From Halobaculum sp. XH14 (GTDB lineage Archaea; Halobacteriota; Halobacteria; Halobacteriales; Haloferacaceae): a stretch of DNA of 64,000 nt. The notes below the pieces were generated by a model. It did no database searches. It saw only the letters and a program-made list of their open reading frames with translations, and was not told the origin of the DNA. The first letter of the stretch is position 1, and each line of letters opens with the position of its first letter. The DNA lies in NCBI RefSeq assembly GCF_032116555.1, contig NZ_CP134949.1, positions 1,054,001-1,118,000 of the forward strand, read 5' to 3'. This document shows, piece after piece, positions 54,961-64,000 of the stretch. The translations under genes and the position numbers were made by a program.

Positions 54961-55392
54961 ATGACGACTCCCGCCGACCACGTCGAGCGCATCGAACGCC
55001 TCTTTCGGGGGGTGTGGAACGGGGAGAACCCGGCCGTCGCGGACGACCTGGTGGGTCCCGACTACCTGATCCACGACCGCGACCTCGCGGCGGAGCTTCG
55101 CGGGCCCGACCTGTACCGGGAACTGGCGGCGGGGACGCGGGCCGTCTTCCCGGACATGGCGTTCACGATCGAGGACACCGTGGCTGACGGCGACGAGGTC
55201 GCCGTCCGCTGGACGATGACGGGGACTCACGAGGCCCCGGCGTTCGGCGTCGAGCCGACCGGCCGTTCGGTCGAACTGACCGCCGTCGAGATCAACCGGT
55301 TCGCGGACGGCCTGCTCGTCGAGACGTGGACTCGGAGCGACATGCTCGGTCTGATGGAACAGGTCGGGGCGCTCCAGTCCGGCGACGAGTAG
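54961..55392 (+). CDS. SnoaL-like ester-cyclase-family protein
   Basis: A 143-residue alpha+beta-barrel protein of the SnoaL/NTF2-like group: VERIERLFRGVWNGENPAVADDLVGPDYLIHD, then FPDMAFTIEDTVADGDEVAVRWTMTGTHEAPAFG. Members include polyketide cyclases, but most haloarchaeal copies have unknown substrates. It is divergent from the CDC48 gene (100 bases between starts). Confidence 0.85.
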   Translation: MTTPADHVERIERLFRGVWNGENPAVADDLVGPDYLIHDRDLAAELRGPDLYRELAAGTRAVFPDMAFTIEDTVADGDEVAVRWTMTGTHEAPAFGVEPTGRSVELTAVEINRFADGLLVETWTRSDMLGLMEQVGALQSGDE

Positions 55393-55470
55393 CACGCCGC
55401 CGGGCGAGTGGCCCGAACCGCGCCGCGAACTCGAGTGTTCGTCGCTCGCACCACCGTCTCGGAGCGTGCC

Positions 55471-56781
55471 TCACGCGAACGGGCTGTCGCCGCCCGTGTG
55501 GCCGATGCCGTCGCCGGCCGGGACGTCCGCGCCGCAGGCGTCGTCGGGGTCGCCGTGGGTCTCGCCGTCGTACTCGTTGCCACAGACGATCCGCTGGTCG
55601 GCCTGTCCCTGGCCGTCGGAGCGGTACGGGAGGCTGAGCGCGAGCCCGTCGTTCCCAGTCAGCCGGTTGCCGTAGATCGCGTTGTTCGAGCCGCCGGCCG
55701 CGGCGGCCGGCGGCGGGTCCTCGGACGCCGCGGCGTCACAGTCGATCTCGATCCCCGCCTGCGCGCCGTCGGCGAGGACGTTCCACCGGACGGTGACGTC
55801 CGTTCCCGCGATGACGACCGCGCCGCCCGTCGTGTCGTCGGCGATCACCTCGTTCGAGCCGCCCGCGTCGGTGCAGTACTCGATCGTGACGTCCGAGAGC
55901 CCCGGCTTGCAGTCGACGAGTTCGGCGTGCGGGATGCCGGCGCTGTTGTCGATGTGGTGGACGTGGATGTCGTGGGACTGCTCGGGCGGGTAGCCGTCGC
56001 CCGGCCACGAGATGCCGAGGTAGACGATCTCCGAGTTGTGACCCGTCTCGTCGCCCTTCAGGAACTTCGCGCCGGCGACGCCGAACGTCTCGAACTCGCC
56101 GATCTCCACGTCGTTCGCGTACTGGTGTTTGATCAGGTCGGCCCGGCAGTTGCCGATCCGGTCGGGTTTGACGACGACGTCCCTCAGGTACGCCGAGTCG
56201 TCCATCCGCTCGGGCGGGTTCTCGACGTCGGTGGCGAGGTTCTCCGCCCGGGGGTTGATGGCGATGAGCCGCTCGACGTACGACTCGGGATCGTCGGGCC
56301 GGTCCGGGGTGTGCAGGCCGTCGAACGTCAGCCCGCGGAGGTGGACGTGGCTGTGGTTGATCAGGAACGCCTCCCCGCGCTCGGGGGCGAACACGGCGTC
56401 CGGGGGACCGGTGACGGTGATCGGCGCGTCCGGTTCGCCGGCCCCTCTCGTCTCGACGTTTCCGGAATGCCGCCCGGGGCGGACCCGGATCGTGTCGCCC
56501 GGTTCGGCCGCCCGGAGCGCGTACTGGATCGTCGCGACCGGGTCGTCCGCGGCGCCGGACCCGTAGTTGCTCCCCGCCTCGGCGTCGACGAAGATGGCGT
56601 TCGGCTGCTCCCGTGGGGTCGCGGTCGGCTCCGGTTCCCCGGTCGACGTCGGACTCGTCGTCCGGGACCGGGTCGGTTCGGTCTCGCTCGGTTCGGCCGT
56701 TCCGGACCCGCCATCGCCCGCACAGCCGGCCGAACCGGCCGTCCCGAGCGCCGCGAGTTCGAGGAATCGGCGTCGGTCCAT
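55471..56781 (-). CDS. Tat lipoprotein with right-handed beta-helix domain
   Basis: A 436-residue exported protein. The N-terminus carries a twin-arginine signal with lipobox: DRRRFLELAALGTAGSAGC, with the lipid-bearing Cys near 19. A Thr/Ser/Pro/Glu-rich linker (about 25-60) is followed by a pectate-lyase-type parallel beta-helix: ATIQYALRAAEPGDTIRVRPG, then repeated INHSHVHLRGLTFDG-type coils. Its first coil resembles those of the giant surface protein, so carbohydrate binding or cleavage is likely. The substrate is unknown. Confidence 0.88.
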   Translation of the reverse strand: MDRRRFLELAALGTAGSAGCAGDGGSGTAEPSETEPTRSRTTSPTSTGEPEPTATPREQPNAIFVDAEAGSNYGSGAADDPVATIQYALRAAEPGDTIRVRPGRHSGNVETRGAGEPDAPITVTGPPDAVFAPERGEAFLINHSHVHLRGLTFDGLHTPDRPDDPESYVERLIAINPRAENLATDVENPPERMDDSAYLRDVVVKPDRIGNCRADLIKHQYANDVEIGEFETFGVAGAKFLKGDETGHNSEIVYLGISWPGDGYPPEQSHDIHVHHIDNSAGIPHAELVDCKPGLSDVTIEYCTDAGGSNEVIADDTTGGAVVIAGTDVTVRWNVLADGAQAGIEIDCDAAASEDPPPAAAAGGSNNAIYGNRLTGNDGLALSLPYRSDGQGQADQRIVCGNEYDGETHGDPDDACGADVPAGDGIGHTGGDSPFA

Positions 56782-56837
56782 GGGCGGACGATACTACGGG
56801 TTGACAAAAATCGCACGGTGCCGGCGACTCCCGAGCG

Positions 56838-57470
56838 TCACTGTCCGTCAGGGTCGGCGTCGGCGAGCAGGGCGTCGATGACCGCGTCGAGGTCGCCGGG
56901 CCGGACGCCCCCGGTTCCCGCGTCATCTGGTTCGTCCCGTTCGGCTTCGTCGTCCGTGGGTTCGCTCTCGTCTGCTTCGCGCTCGCCGGCATCGTCGCCC
57001 AGGGACTCGCCGTCGCCGCCGTCGGCCCCGACACGCTCGGCGTACCACCGGAGTGCGGTGGCGAGCACCTCCGCCGGGTCCCCGCCCGCAACCTGGATGC
57101 TCGCCGTCCCGTCGTCGGCCTTCCCGGCGAGCGCGAGGCCGTACGGCGCGCTCAGCGCGTCGAGTTCGGCCGCGAGGGCGTCGAGGTGCGGGCGGTCGTC
57201 GTCGGGAACGTCGGGTGACCCCGCCTCGTCGCTCTCCCCGGCCGTTTCAGCGTCGCTCCCGTCGTCGTCCCGGTCGTCGGCCGGCGGGTCGTCGACCGCG
57301 GCCCCGCCGTCCTCGGTGGAGATGACGTACCGTCCGTCACCCTGCTCGGACACGCCGTCGTGCTCGCGGATGTCGAGTTCGTCCGGGTCGAGGACCCCGT
57401 CCCTCTCCGCCGGTTCCGACGTCGACTCGTCGGTCCAGTCGCTCACGGCGAGCGCTCGGATCCCATCCAT
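56838..57470 (-). CDS. acidic haloarchaeal protein of unknown function
   Basis: A 210-residue, very acidic protein. The N-terminus (SDWTDESTSEPAERDGVLDPDELDI, then GRYVIST) and a central domain (LAAELDALSAPYGLALAGKADDGTASIQVAGGDPAEVLATALRWYAERV) look conserved, while the rest is Asp/Glu-rich low-complexity linker (about 60-90 and 150-190). The tail DLDAVIDALLADADP may be a short helix motif. I recognise no enzymatic residues. It is divergent from ileS. Confidence 0.65.
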   Translation of the reverse strand: MDGIRALAVSDWTDESTSEPAERDGVLDPDELDIREHDGVSEQGDGRYVISTEDGGAAVDDPPADDRDDDGSDAETAGESDEAGSPDVPDDDRPHLDALAAELDALSAPYGLALAGKADDGTASIQVAGGDPAEVLATALRWYAERVGADGGDGESLGDDAGEREADESEPTDDEAERDEPDDAGTGGVRPGDLDAVIDALLADADPDGQ

Positions 57471-57640
57471 CTTAGTTCCTCACCCCAGGCTATCAGCGTT
57501 GAGAGCGACCGCGAGGCTCCCGGCTCGGTCGGCTCATCGGTCGTACTCCGGTCGGTCGTCGCGGCAGTCGCCCGCGGGCCCGCGTACAGCCAACACTGCG
57601 ACACCACGGTTTTCATATGCGCCGGGCCGGTTCTCCCGGT

Positions 57641-60600
57641 ATGGACGACAGCGACGTCTCGGACCAGTACGCGCCGGGGGCGGTCGAGGACGCCGTCACG
57701 GAGCGCTGGGACGAGGAGGACGCCTACGAGGCGGCCACGGCCGCACACGCCGACGACCCGGCGTTCTTCTTCGTGGACGGCCCGCCGTACACGACCGGAC
57801 AGATGCACCTCGGCACGGCCTGGAACAAGACGCTGAAGGACACCGTCATCCGGCACAAGCGGATGACCGGCCACGACGTCACCGACCGGCCGGGCTACGA
57901 CATGCACGGGCTCCCCATCGAGACGAAGGTGGAGCAGGAGCTCGGCTTCGACACGAAGCGTGACATCGAGGAGTTCGGCATGGAGAACTTCATCGAGGAG
58001 TGCCGCGAGTTCGCCGAGCGCAACCGCGAGAACATGGACGAGGACTTCCAGTCCATCGGCGCGTGGATGGACTGGGACGACCCGTACAAGACCATCTCGC
58101 CCGAGTACATGGAGGCGGCCTGGTGGGCGCTCTCGCGGGTCCACGACCGCGGGCTCGTCGAACGGGGCAAGCGCGCCATCTCGCAGTGTCCCCGCTGTGA
58201 GACGGCCATCGCCAACAACGAGGTCGAGTACGAGGAGATCGAGTCGCCATCGATCTACGTGAAGTTCCCCCTGCGCGAGCGTGAGGGGAGCCTCGTCATC
58301 TGGACGACGACGCCCTGGACCATCCCGGCGAACGCGTTCGTCGCGGTCGGCTCCGACCTCACGTACCAGGAGGTCAGGGCGACGAAGGACGGCGAGACGG
58401 AGACGCTGTTCCTCGCCGAATCGACCGTCGAGGACGCGCTCGGCCGCGGCCGCTACGACGACTACGAGGTCGTCGCCGAGTACGGCGGCGAGGACCTCGT
58501 CGGCTGGACGTACGAGCACCCGCTGGCCGAGGAAGTCCCCGACCACGCCGACTTCGAGGGCGCGGGCGAGGTGTACACCGCCGACTACGTCGAGGCCGAC
58601 CGCACCGGCCTCGTCCACTCCGCGCCCGGCCACGGCCAGGAGGACTTCGAGCGCGGGCAGGAACTCGGCCTGGAGACGTTCTGCCCGGTCGGCGGCGACG
58701 GCACGTTCACCGACGAGGGGGGGAACTACGCCGGCCAGTTCGTCCGGGACGCCAACGACGACATCACCGCCGACCTGGACGCGAAGGGCCTGCTGCTCGC
58801 GAACGAGACCCACACCCACAGCTACGGCCACTGCTGGCGCTGTGACACGCCGATCGTGTTCCTGGCGACCGACCAGTGGTTCATCCGCATCACCGAGGTG
58901 AAGGAGGAACTGCTGGCGAACATCGACGACAGCGAGTGGCACCCCCACTCCGCCCGGGAAGGTCGCTTCCGCAACTTCGTCGAGGAGGCGCCCGACTGGA
59001 ACATCTCCCGGCAGCGTTACTGGGGCATCCCGCTTCCCATCTGGGTGCCCGAGGGCGAGGAGAACCCGAACATGGACGACCTGCTCGTCGTCGCCACGCG
59101 CGAGGAACTCGCCGAGCGCGCGGACCAGGACGTCGACCCCGAGACCGTCGACCTCCACCGGCCGACCGTCGACGACCTCACCATCACCGAGGACGGCGTC
59201 ACCCACGAGCGCGTGCCGGACGTGTTCGACGTCTGGTTCGACTCCTCGGTCGCCACGCTGGGCACCATCGGCTACCCGTCGGATCAGGAGACGTTCGAGC
59301 GATTGTGGCCCGCCGACCTCATCATCGAGGCCCACGACCAGACGCGCGGCTGGTTCTGGTCACAGCTCGGCATGGGCACCGCCGCGCTCGGCGAGTCCCC
59401 CTACGACGAGGTGCTGATGCACGGGTTCACGACGCTGGGGGACGGGACGAAGATGAGCAAGTCGCGGGGCAACATCGTCACCCCGGAGGAGGCGATCGAG
59501 GAGGTCGGGCGCGACCCGCTCCGGTGTTACCTGCTGGGTCACGAGCAGCAGGGTCAGGACCTCGCGTTCGAGTGGGACGGCCTGCACGCGATGCAGTCGA
59601 CGCTCAACATCCTCTGGAACGTGTTCCGCTTCCCGCTGCCGTACATGCGTCTGGACGGGTACGACCCCGCCGACCCCGACCTGGACGACGGCGACCTGAC
59701 CGTCGTGGACGAGTGGGTCCTGAGCCGGCTCCAGACCACGAAGGCCGAGATGGCCGACGCCTGGGACGACTACGAGGTGGACGACGCGCTGAACGCGCTG
59801 CTCTCGTTCGTCACCGAGGACGTCTCGCGCTTCTACGTGAAAGCCATCCGCGAGCGGATGTGGGAGGACGAGGACTCCGCGAGCAAGCGCGGCGCGTACG
59901 CCACGATGGCGACGCTGCTCGACGAGACGACGCGCCTGCTCGCGCCGTTCGCGCCGTATCTCACCGAGCGGATGTATCAGCACCTCGATGGGGGGAAGAC
60001 GACGGTCCACCAGCTGGACTCCCCCGAGGCGGACGAGACGCTGCGGGACCCCGACCTGGAACGCGACATGGCGGTCCTCCGCGACGTGGAGGAGGCGGCC
60101 GCGAACGCCCGCCAGCGCGCCGAGCGCAAACTGCGCTGGCCGGTCACCCGCGTCGTCGTCGAGAGCGCCGACGGCGACGTCCGCGGGTCGGTCGAGACGC
60201 TCCGCGACCTGCTCGCCGAGCGCGTGAACGCCCGGACGGTCGACGTGACCGACTCCTACGGCGAACTCGTCGAGGTCGCCGAGCCCGAGATGTCGAAACT
60301 CGGCCCCGCGTTCGGCGGCGACGCCCAGGGGATCATGGACGCCATCAGTGGCAGCGTCCGCGCGGACCTCGAGGCGGGCGACGGCCTCTCGGTCGCGGTC
60401 GAGGGCGAGACGTACGAGCTCGACCCCGAGATGGTCAGCTTCCACTCGCAGGCACCCGAGGGCGTGGTGAGCGCCGAGTTCGACGGAGGGACCGTCTACG
60501 TCGACACGGAGCTCACGGAGGCCATCGAGTCGGAGGGGTACGCCCGCGACGTCGTGCGACGGATCCAGGAGATGCGCAAGGACCTCGACCTCGACGTCGA

Positions 60601-60835
60601 CGAGCCGATCCGCGTCTCGCTCGACGTCGCCGACGACCGCGTCGCCGGCTTCGTGGACGAGCACCGCGAGTACGTCGCCGAGGAGACGCGGACCGCGGAG
60701 TTCGTGGACGGCGTCGCGGAGCGACGCGAAACGGCCGTCGCCGGGGAGTTCGACCTCGTCGAGGAGTGGACCGTCGAGGGCGTCGCCGTCACCATCGGCG
60801 TCGCCCGCGTCGCCGCCGAGCAGCAGGCGGACTGA
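57641..60835 (+). CDS. ileS: isoleucyl-tRNA synthetase
   Basis: A 1,064-residue class I synthetase charging tRNA-Ile. The HIGH-type motif is GQMHLGTAWNK (near 54) and the KMSKS motif is intact in TKMSKSRGN (near 603). The editing domain contains IWTTTPWTIPANAF and TGLVHSAPGHGQEDFE. The C-terminal anticodon region and the tail DLDLDVDEPIRVSLDV match archaeal/eukaryotic-type IleRS. TTTTCATAT at 57610-57618 lies about 27 bases before 57641, so I chose that ATG over one 24 bases upstream that overlaps the box. Confidence 0.97.
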   Translation: MDDSDVSDQYAPGAVEDAVTERWDEEDAYEAATAAHADDPAFFFVDGPPYTTGQMHLGTAWNKTLKDTVIRHKRMTGHDVTDRPGYDMHGLPIETKVEQELGFDTKRDIEEFGMENFIEECREFAERNRENMDEDFQSIGAWMDWDDPYKTISPEYMEAAWWALSRVHDRGLVERGKRAISQCPRCETAIANNEVEYEEIESPSIYVKFPLREREGSLVIWTTTPWTIPANAFVAVGSDLTYQEVRATKDGETETLFLAESTVEDALGRGRYDDYEVVAEYGGEDLVGWTYEHPLAEEVPDHADFEGAGEVYTADYVEADRTGLVHSAPGHGQEDFERGQELGLETFCPVGGDGTFTDEGGNYAGQFVRDANDDITADLDAKGLLLANETHTHSYGHCWRCDTPIVFLATDQWFIRITEVKEELLANIDDSEWHPHSAREGRFRNFVEEAPDWNISRQRYWGIPLPIWVPEGEENPNMDDLLVVATREELAERADQDVDPETVDLHRPTVDDLTITEDGVTHERVPDVFDVWFDSSVATLGTIGYPSDQETFERLWPADLIIEAHDQTRGWFWSQLGMGTAALGESPYDEVLMHGFTTLGDGTKMSKSRGNIVTPEEAIEEVGRDPLRCYLLGHEQQGQDLAFEWDGLHAMQSTLNILWNVFRFPLPYMRLDGYDPADPDLDDGDLTVVDEWVLSRLQTTKAEMADAWDDYEVDDALNALLSFVTEDVSRFYVKAIRERMWEDEDSASKRGAYATMATLLDETTRLLAPFAPYLTERMYQHLDGGKTTVHQLDSPEADETLRDPDLERDMAVLRDVEEAAANARQRAERKLRWPVTRVVVESADGDVRGSVETLRDLLAERVNARTVDVTDSYGELVEVAEPEMSKLGPAFGGDAQGIMDAISGSVRADLEAGDGLSVAVEGETYELDPEMVSFHSQAPEGVVSAEFDGGTVYVDTELTEAIESEGYARDVVRRIQEMRKDLDLDVDEPIRVSLDVADDRVAGFVDEHREYVAEETRTAEFVDGVAERRETAVAGEFDLVEEWTVEGVAVTIGVARVAAEQQAD

Positions 60836-60921
60836 CCGCCGGCTCTCCCCGGCGACCGTCCCACCCCCCGTCAGTACCGGACTCTGGGTCGTCCCCTCCC
60901 TTGCAACGGTCGACCGCCGAG

Positions 60922-61131
60922 TCAGGAGCGCAGCGAGACGACGAGGAACGAGAGCGACGTCAGGACCGCGGTCGTGACCCACACGGCATCGATCTCGGAA
61001 CGGAGGAGGTGGGAGACGAACAGTCCGCCGAGCAGGGAGCCGAACGGGGCGACGACGATCGGCAGACACACCGCGACGACGGGGTCGACCTCGGAGAGGC
61101 TCAGTCGCTCGGAACCGGGAACGGTGGTCAT
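60922..61131 (-). CDS. small two-helix membrane protein
   Basis: A 69-residue protein with two hydrophobic segments (about 17-39 and 47-67) and a short polar N-terminus (TTVPGSERLSLSEVDP). An ATG eight codons upstream (61155) is also possible. No family is recognised. It converges on ileS and lies 53 bases past the methyltransferase gene on the same strand. Confidence 0.55.
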   Translation of the reverse strand: MTTVPGSERLSLSEVDPVVAVCLPIVVAPFGSLLGGLFVSHLLRSEIDAVWVTTAVLTSLSFLVVSLRS

Positions 61132-61184
61132 GGCCGCCGATGTGCTCGCCGCCATGAAATCGGTTCCGGACCGTCCCTGCCGTC

Positions 61185-61937
61185 TCACTCCGCGGACGCG
61201 GACGGCGACCCGACGAGGTAGCAGTACCACGAACCGCCGCGGCTCACCTCGCCGCTGGCGATCACCTCGAACCCCTCGTCCGCCAGCACCGCCTCCCAGT
61301 AGCCGATCACGTCGTCCGTCCGCTCGTGGGTCACGTGAGGCTCCAGCAGGCCGATCTGGCCGCCGTCGGCTAGCACTCGCCGGGCCTCCCGGAGCGACGC
61401 CACGGCGTCCGGGCGCGGGAGGTCGTGCAGGAGCAGACACGCGGTCACGACGTCCTGAGAGCCGCTCCGGACCGGGAGCCGCGTCGCGTCGCCCGCGACG
61501 GCCGCCGCGTTCAACCCCACAGTCGCCGCGTTCCGCCGGGCGTACCGCGCCCCGTTGCCGAGGATGATCCGCGCGTCGAACGTGTCGAGCGCCGTGACCC
61601 GGGTGTCGTTCACGGGCTCGGCGTCCGACCCGACGTCGTCCCCGGCGAGCGCCACGAGCGAGCGCCCCGTCCCGCAGCCGACGTCGAGCCATCGGTCGGC
61701 CCCGTCGAGGTCGAGCGCGTGTCGGAGCGGCACGTACGGCCAGCGCTCGGACTGCCACGGTGCCGGGACGAGCAGCCGCTTCAGCGCCGACTGGCCGTAC
61801 CAGAGCCCCGCGAACACCAGCGCGAGTCCGGCCACGTAGGCCGGGCCGGTGGCGACGACGGTGCCCAGCGCCAGGCCGGCAACCGCGACGGTCACACCGA
61901 TGCCGATGCGGCGGAAGCGACGCCGCCAGTGGTACAC
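61185..61937 (-). CDS. membrane-anchored SAM-dependent methyltransferase
   Basis: A 250-residue protein. Two N-terminal hydrophobic segments (about 11-30 and 32-50) precede a class I methyltransferase domain with motif I WLDVGCGTGRSLVALAG (near 84-100), VAGDATRLPV and VVTACLLLHDLPRPD. It resembles small-molecule or lipid methyltransferases acting at the membrane, such as quinone methylases, but the substrate is not determined. It ends 53 bases before the small membrane protein. Confidence 0.82.
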   Translation of the reverse strand: MYHWRRRFRRIGIGVTVAVAGLALGTVVATGPAYVAGLALVFAGLWYGQSALKRLLVPAPWQSERWPYVPLRHALDLDGADRWLDVGCGTGRSLVALAGDDVGSDAEPVNDTRVTALDTFDARIILGNGARYARRNAATVGLNAAAVAGDATRLPVRSGSQDVVTACLLLHDLPRPDAVASLREARRVLADGGQIGLLEPHVTHERTDDVIGYWEAVLADEGFEVIASGEVSRGGSWYCYLVGSPSASAE

Positions 61938-62023
61938 GCCGAACTAGTAGCGGAACACGGCTGACCGTCCCGTGCGTCCACCTTCGTTCCGTCGGTCACG
62001 GCCGGGTACCGGCGAGTTCCCGC

Positions 62024-63601
62024 TCACTCGTCCGCGTCCCGTGCCCAGTCGAGCGAGCGCTCGACCGCCTCGCCCCACCGCTCGTACCGGCTCCCCGTCG
62101 TCGCGCCGTCCTCGGGGTCGAACGTCCGGTCAACCCGCCGGTTCGCCCGGAGCGCGTCGAGGTCGTCCCAGTAGCCGACGGCGAGGCCGGCCGCGTAGGC
62201 CGCGCCGAGCGCGGTCGTCTCCCGCACGGCCGCGCGGACGACGTCCGCGCCGAGCACGTCCGCCTGCACCTCACAGAGGAAGTCGTTGTCCACCGCGCCG
62301 CCGTCGACCCGGAGCGCGTCGAGGTCGACGCCGGCGTCGGCCGCCATCGCGTCGGTCACGTCGCGGGTCAGGAACGCGATGGATTCGAGCGTCGCCCTGA
62401 CGACGTGCTCCCGGCGGGTGCCGCGCGTGAGCCCCATAATCGTGCCGCGGGCGCGCTGGTCCCAGTGGGGCGCGCCGAGCCCCGCGAACGCCGGCACGAC
62501 GTAGACGCCGTCGGGCGAGTCGACCGACCGCGCGAGCCGTTCCGTCTCGGCGGCGTCACCGACGAGCGAGACGTCCTCGAGCCACTCGACGGCCGCGCCG
62601 GTGACGAACATCGACCCCTCCAGCGCGTACTGGACCGGCTCGCCGGAACGCTGGAACGCGACCGTCGTGAGCAGGCCGTGCTCGCTCTCGATCGCCTCCG
62701 AACCGGTGTTCAACAGGACGAAGCTCCCGGTGCCGTAGGTGTTCTTCGCGTCGCCCGGGTCGAAGCAGGCCTGGCCGAACAGCGCCGCCTGCTGGTCGCC
62801 GAGCGCGCCGGCGACCGGGACCGACGCGCCGAGGAACCCGTCCGGGTCCGTGTGCCCGTAGCGGTCGGCGTCGCTGGAGGGTCGTACTTCGGGGAGACAG
62901 CCGCCGGGCACGTCGAACCGCGCGAGCAGGTCGTCGTCCCAGTCGCACTCGTGGACGTCGTACAGCATCGTCCGCGAGGCGTTAGTCACGTCGGTCACGT
63001 GCGCGCCGCCGCCGGTGAGGTTGTAGACGAGCCACGAGTCCACGGTCCCGAACAGTACCTCGCCCGCGGCGGCGCGGGCGCGGAGGGTCCCCTCGTCGTT
63101 CGTGTCGTCGCCGCCTCCGCCTGCATCGCCACCGTCACCCTCCGCCCCATCGCCGCTTGCGTTGTCGAGGAGCCACTCCAGTTTCGTCGCCGAGAAGTAG
63201 GCGTCGGGGTTCAGCCCCGTCTTCGCCCGGATCTCCGCCCCCGTCCCGTCGGCGTCCAGTTCCTCGACGCGCTCGGTGGTGCGGCGGTCCTGCCAGACGA
63301 TCGCCCGGTGGACCGGCTCCCCCGTCGCCGCGTCCCACAGCACCGTCGTCTCGCGCTGGTTCGTCACCCCGATTGCGGCGAGGTCGGCGGCGTCGATGCC
63401 GGCCTCCTCGAGCGCTCCGGCGACGACGAGCTTCGTGTTCGCCCAGAGCTCCGTCGCGTCGTGTTCGACCCAGCCGGGTTCGGGGTAGTGCTGCTCGTGG
63501 GTCTCGTAGGCGGTCGCGCGGGCCCGACCGGCGTGGTCGAACACGACGAACCGGGTCCCGGTCGTCCCCTGGTCGATCGCGCCGACGTATTCCTCGGACA
63601 T
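62024..63601 (-). CDS. glpK: glycerol kinase
   Basis: A 525-residue FGGY kinase that phosphorylates glycerol. The ATP/phosphate motif is [16 protein letters not shown] (near 7-22), with [20 protein letters not shown] and [13 protein letters not shown]. An acidic Gly/Asp-rich insert (about 148-171) interrupts the region after LEWLLDN and is absent from typical bacterial enzymes. It is divergent from a glpA-type dehydrogenase gene; together they convert glycerol to dihydroxyacetone phosphate, the main entry of Dunaliella-derived glycerol in salt lakes. Confidence 0.95.
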   Translation of the reverse strand: MSEEYVGAIDQGTTGTRFVVFDHAGRARATAYETHEQHYPEPGWVEHDATELWANTKLVVAGALEEAGIDAADLAAIGVTNQRETTVLWDAATGEPVHRAIVWQDRRTTERVEELDADGTGAEIRAKTGLNPDAYFSATKLEWLLDNASGDGAEGDGGDAGGGGDDTNDEGTLRARAAAGEVLFGTVDSWLVYNLTGGGAHVTDVTNASRTMLYDVHECDWDDDLLARFDVPGGCLPEVRPSSDADRYGHTDPDGFLGASVPVAGALGDQQAALFGQACFDPGDAKNTYGTGSFVLLNTGSEAIESEHGLLTTVAFQRSGEPVQYALEGSMFVTGAAVEWLEDVSLVGDAAETERLARSVDSPDGVYVVPAFAGLGAPHWDQRARGTIMGLTRGTRREHVVRATLESIAFLTRDVTDAMAADAGVDLDALRVDGGAVDNDFLCEVQADVLGADVVRAAVRETTALGAAYAAGLAVGYWDDLDALRANRRVDRTFDPEDGATTGSRYERWGEAVERSLDWARDADE

Positions 63602-63756
63602 TGGTTCCCGGCCGCGTCCGCCGAGCGGCGGCGTCCTCGCGCGTCGGCTCCGGCGGCTCGCGGTTTCCAGTACTGGCGACGGCCGGCGAGTTAAGTGTTG
63701 GTCGGGGGCGACCGGGACGCCGACACCGACAAGTCGCCGGCCCCGAACGAACCGGT
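63602..63756. promoter_or_regulatory. divergent promoter region of glpK and glpA
   Basis: This 155-base gap must hold the promoters of both glycerol genes. It is GC-rich, with only GAGTTAAGT (63688-63696) as an AT-rich patch. Placed more than 80 bases from glpK and 60 bases from glpA, it would leave leaders on both. No clear symmetrical operator is seen. Confidence 0.35.
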
Positions 63757-64000
63757 ATGGAGACGGACGTGCTCGTCGTGGGCGGCGGGGCGACCGGCGT
63801 CGGCGTCGCGCGGGACCTGGCGATGCGCGGCGTCGACGTGACGCTCGCCGAGCGCGGCGGCCTCTCGGCCGGAACGACCGGGCGCTCACACGGGGTGCTC
63901 CACTCGGGCGCGCGCTACGCCGAGTCGGACCCCGACGGCGCGGCCGAGTGCATCGAGGAGAACCGGGTTCTGCGGCGGATCGCGGCCGACTGCGTCGCCG
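63757..64000 (+). CDS. glpA: glycerol-3-phosphate dehydrogenase, subunit A (partial)
   Basis: The first 81 residues of a FAD-dependent dehydrogenase, cut by the window end. The FAD motif [21 protein letters not shown] (residues 5-25) and the block [22 protein letters not shown] (near 36-57) are characteristic of the anaerobic-type GlpA subunit. It oxidises glycerol 3-phosphate made by the divergent glpK. glpB and glpC would be expected to follow beyond the window. Confidence 0.88.
   Translation, partial: METDVLVVGGGATGVGVARDLAMRGVDVTLAERGGLSAGTTGRSHGVLHSGARYAESDPDGAAECIEENRVLRRIAADCVA

Noticed and set aside
1-64000. Genomic island or provirus
   Set aside because: No integrase, transposase, phage structural gene or tRNA-bounded repeat was seen, and codon use is even across the window.

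Overview
The window is a stretch of haloarchaeal (class Halobacteria) chromosome. Signs of this are the very high GC content, Asp/Glu-rich proteins, many start codons about 27 bases downstream of a TATA-like box (leaderless transcripts), and family content: DUF7344-type and HalOD1-type regulators, the haloarchaeal S-layer-type signal peptide, PGF-type surface motifs, phosphomevalonate decarboxylase, an archaeal aspartate carbamoyltransferase pair and a GdhB-type glutamate dehydrogenase. Most of the window is ordinary metabolic chromosome. No integrase, transposase, rRNA, intact tRNA or CRISPR array is visible.

Layout. 1-8.6 kb: AAC(3)-type acetyltransferase, rhodanese/beta-lactamase-fold sulfur enzyme, ferritin-like protein, nucleotidyltransferase, pyrBI, a MazEF-like toxin-antitoxin pair, thiC with a perfect palindrome in its promoter, and small membrane and regulatory proteins. 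8.6-17.8 kb: one giant surface protein of about 2,950 residues with six beta-helix modules, Ig-like domains, an Asp-Thr repeat stalk and a membrane anchor, behind a long structured leader. 17.8-28 kb: rhomboid protease, TIM-barrel hydrolase-like protein, TRIC channel, HAD phosphatase, HalOD1-type protein, sugar-acid dehydratase, membrane protein, acetamidase/formamidase and MOSC protein. 28-38.4 kb: two divergent glutamate dehydrogenases, CitE-like lyase, MaoC hydratase, two PH-domain membrane proteins, acyl-CoA carboxylase and an S9 peptidase. 38.4-48 kb: fbp and class I aldolase, hydroxyacyl-CoA dehydrogenase, mvaD, NDH-2-like enzyme, zinc-ribbon peptide and an Lhr-type helicase. 48-64 kb: Tat-exported nuclease-like protein with a PGF-CTERM tail, CNNM/CBS transporter, methyltransferases, CDC48 ATPase, Tat lipoprotein beta-helix, ileS, glpK and the divergent start of glpA.

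The most unusual feature is a dispersed, structured repeat. Two copies of about 344 bases (28136-28479 and 52211-52554) share a 5' hairpin, a GTGGGACTGAAAG block, an apical stem kept by compensatory changes between two blocks of three G's, conserved loop blocks, and a duplicated GGGGCTTTCGAGGC tail. A partial relative with a different but still perfectly paired 5' hairpin follows the sugar-acid dehydratase (24992-25100). All lie at gene 3' ends. I cannot assign this family to a named RNA or mobile element.

Functional links. glpK with glpA, the sugar-acid dehydratase, and fbp with aldolase fit a glycerol- and sugar-using heterotroph. Glutamate dehydrogenases, CitE lyase, MaoC hydratase, acyl-CoA carboxylase and hydroxyacyl-CoA dehydrogenase suggest C4/C5 acyl-CoA and glutamate metabolism, but the diagnostic methylaspartate-cycle genes are not here.
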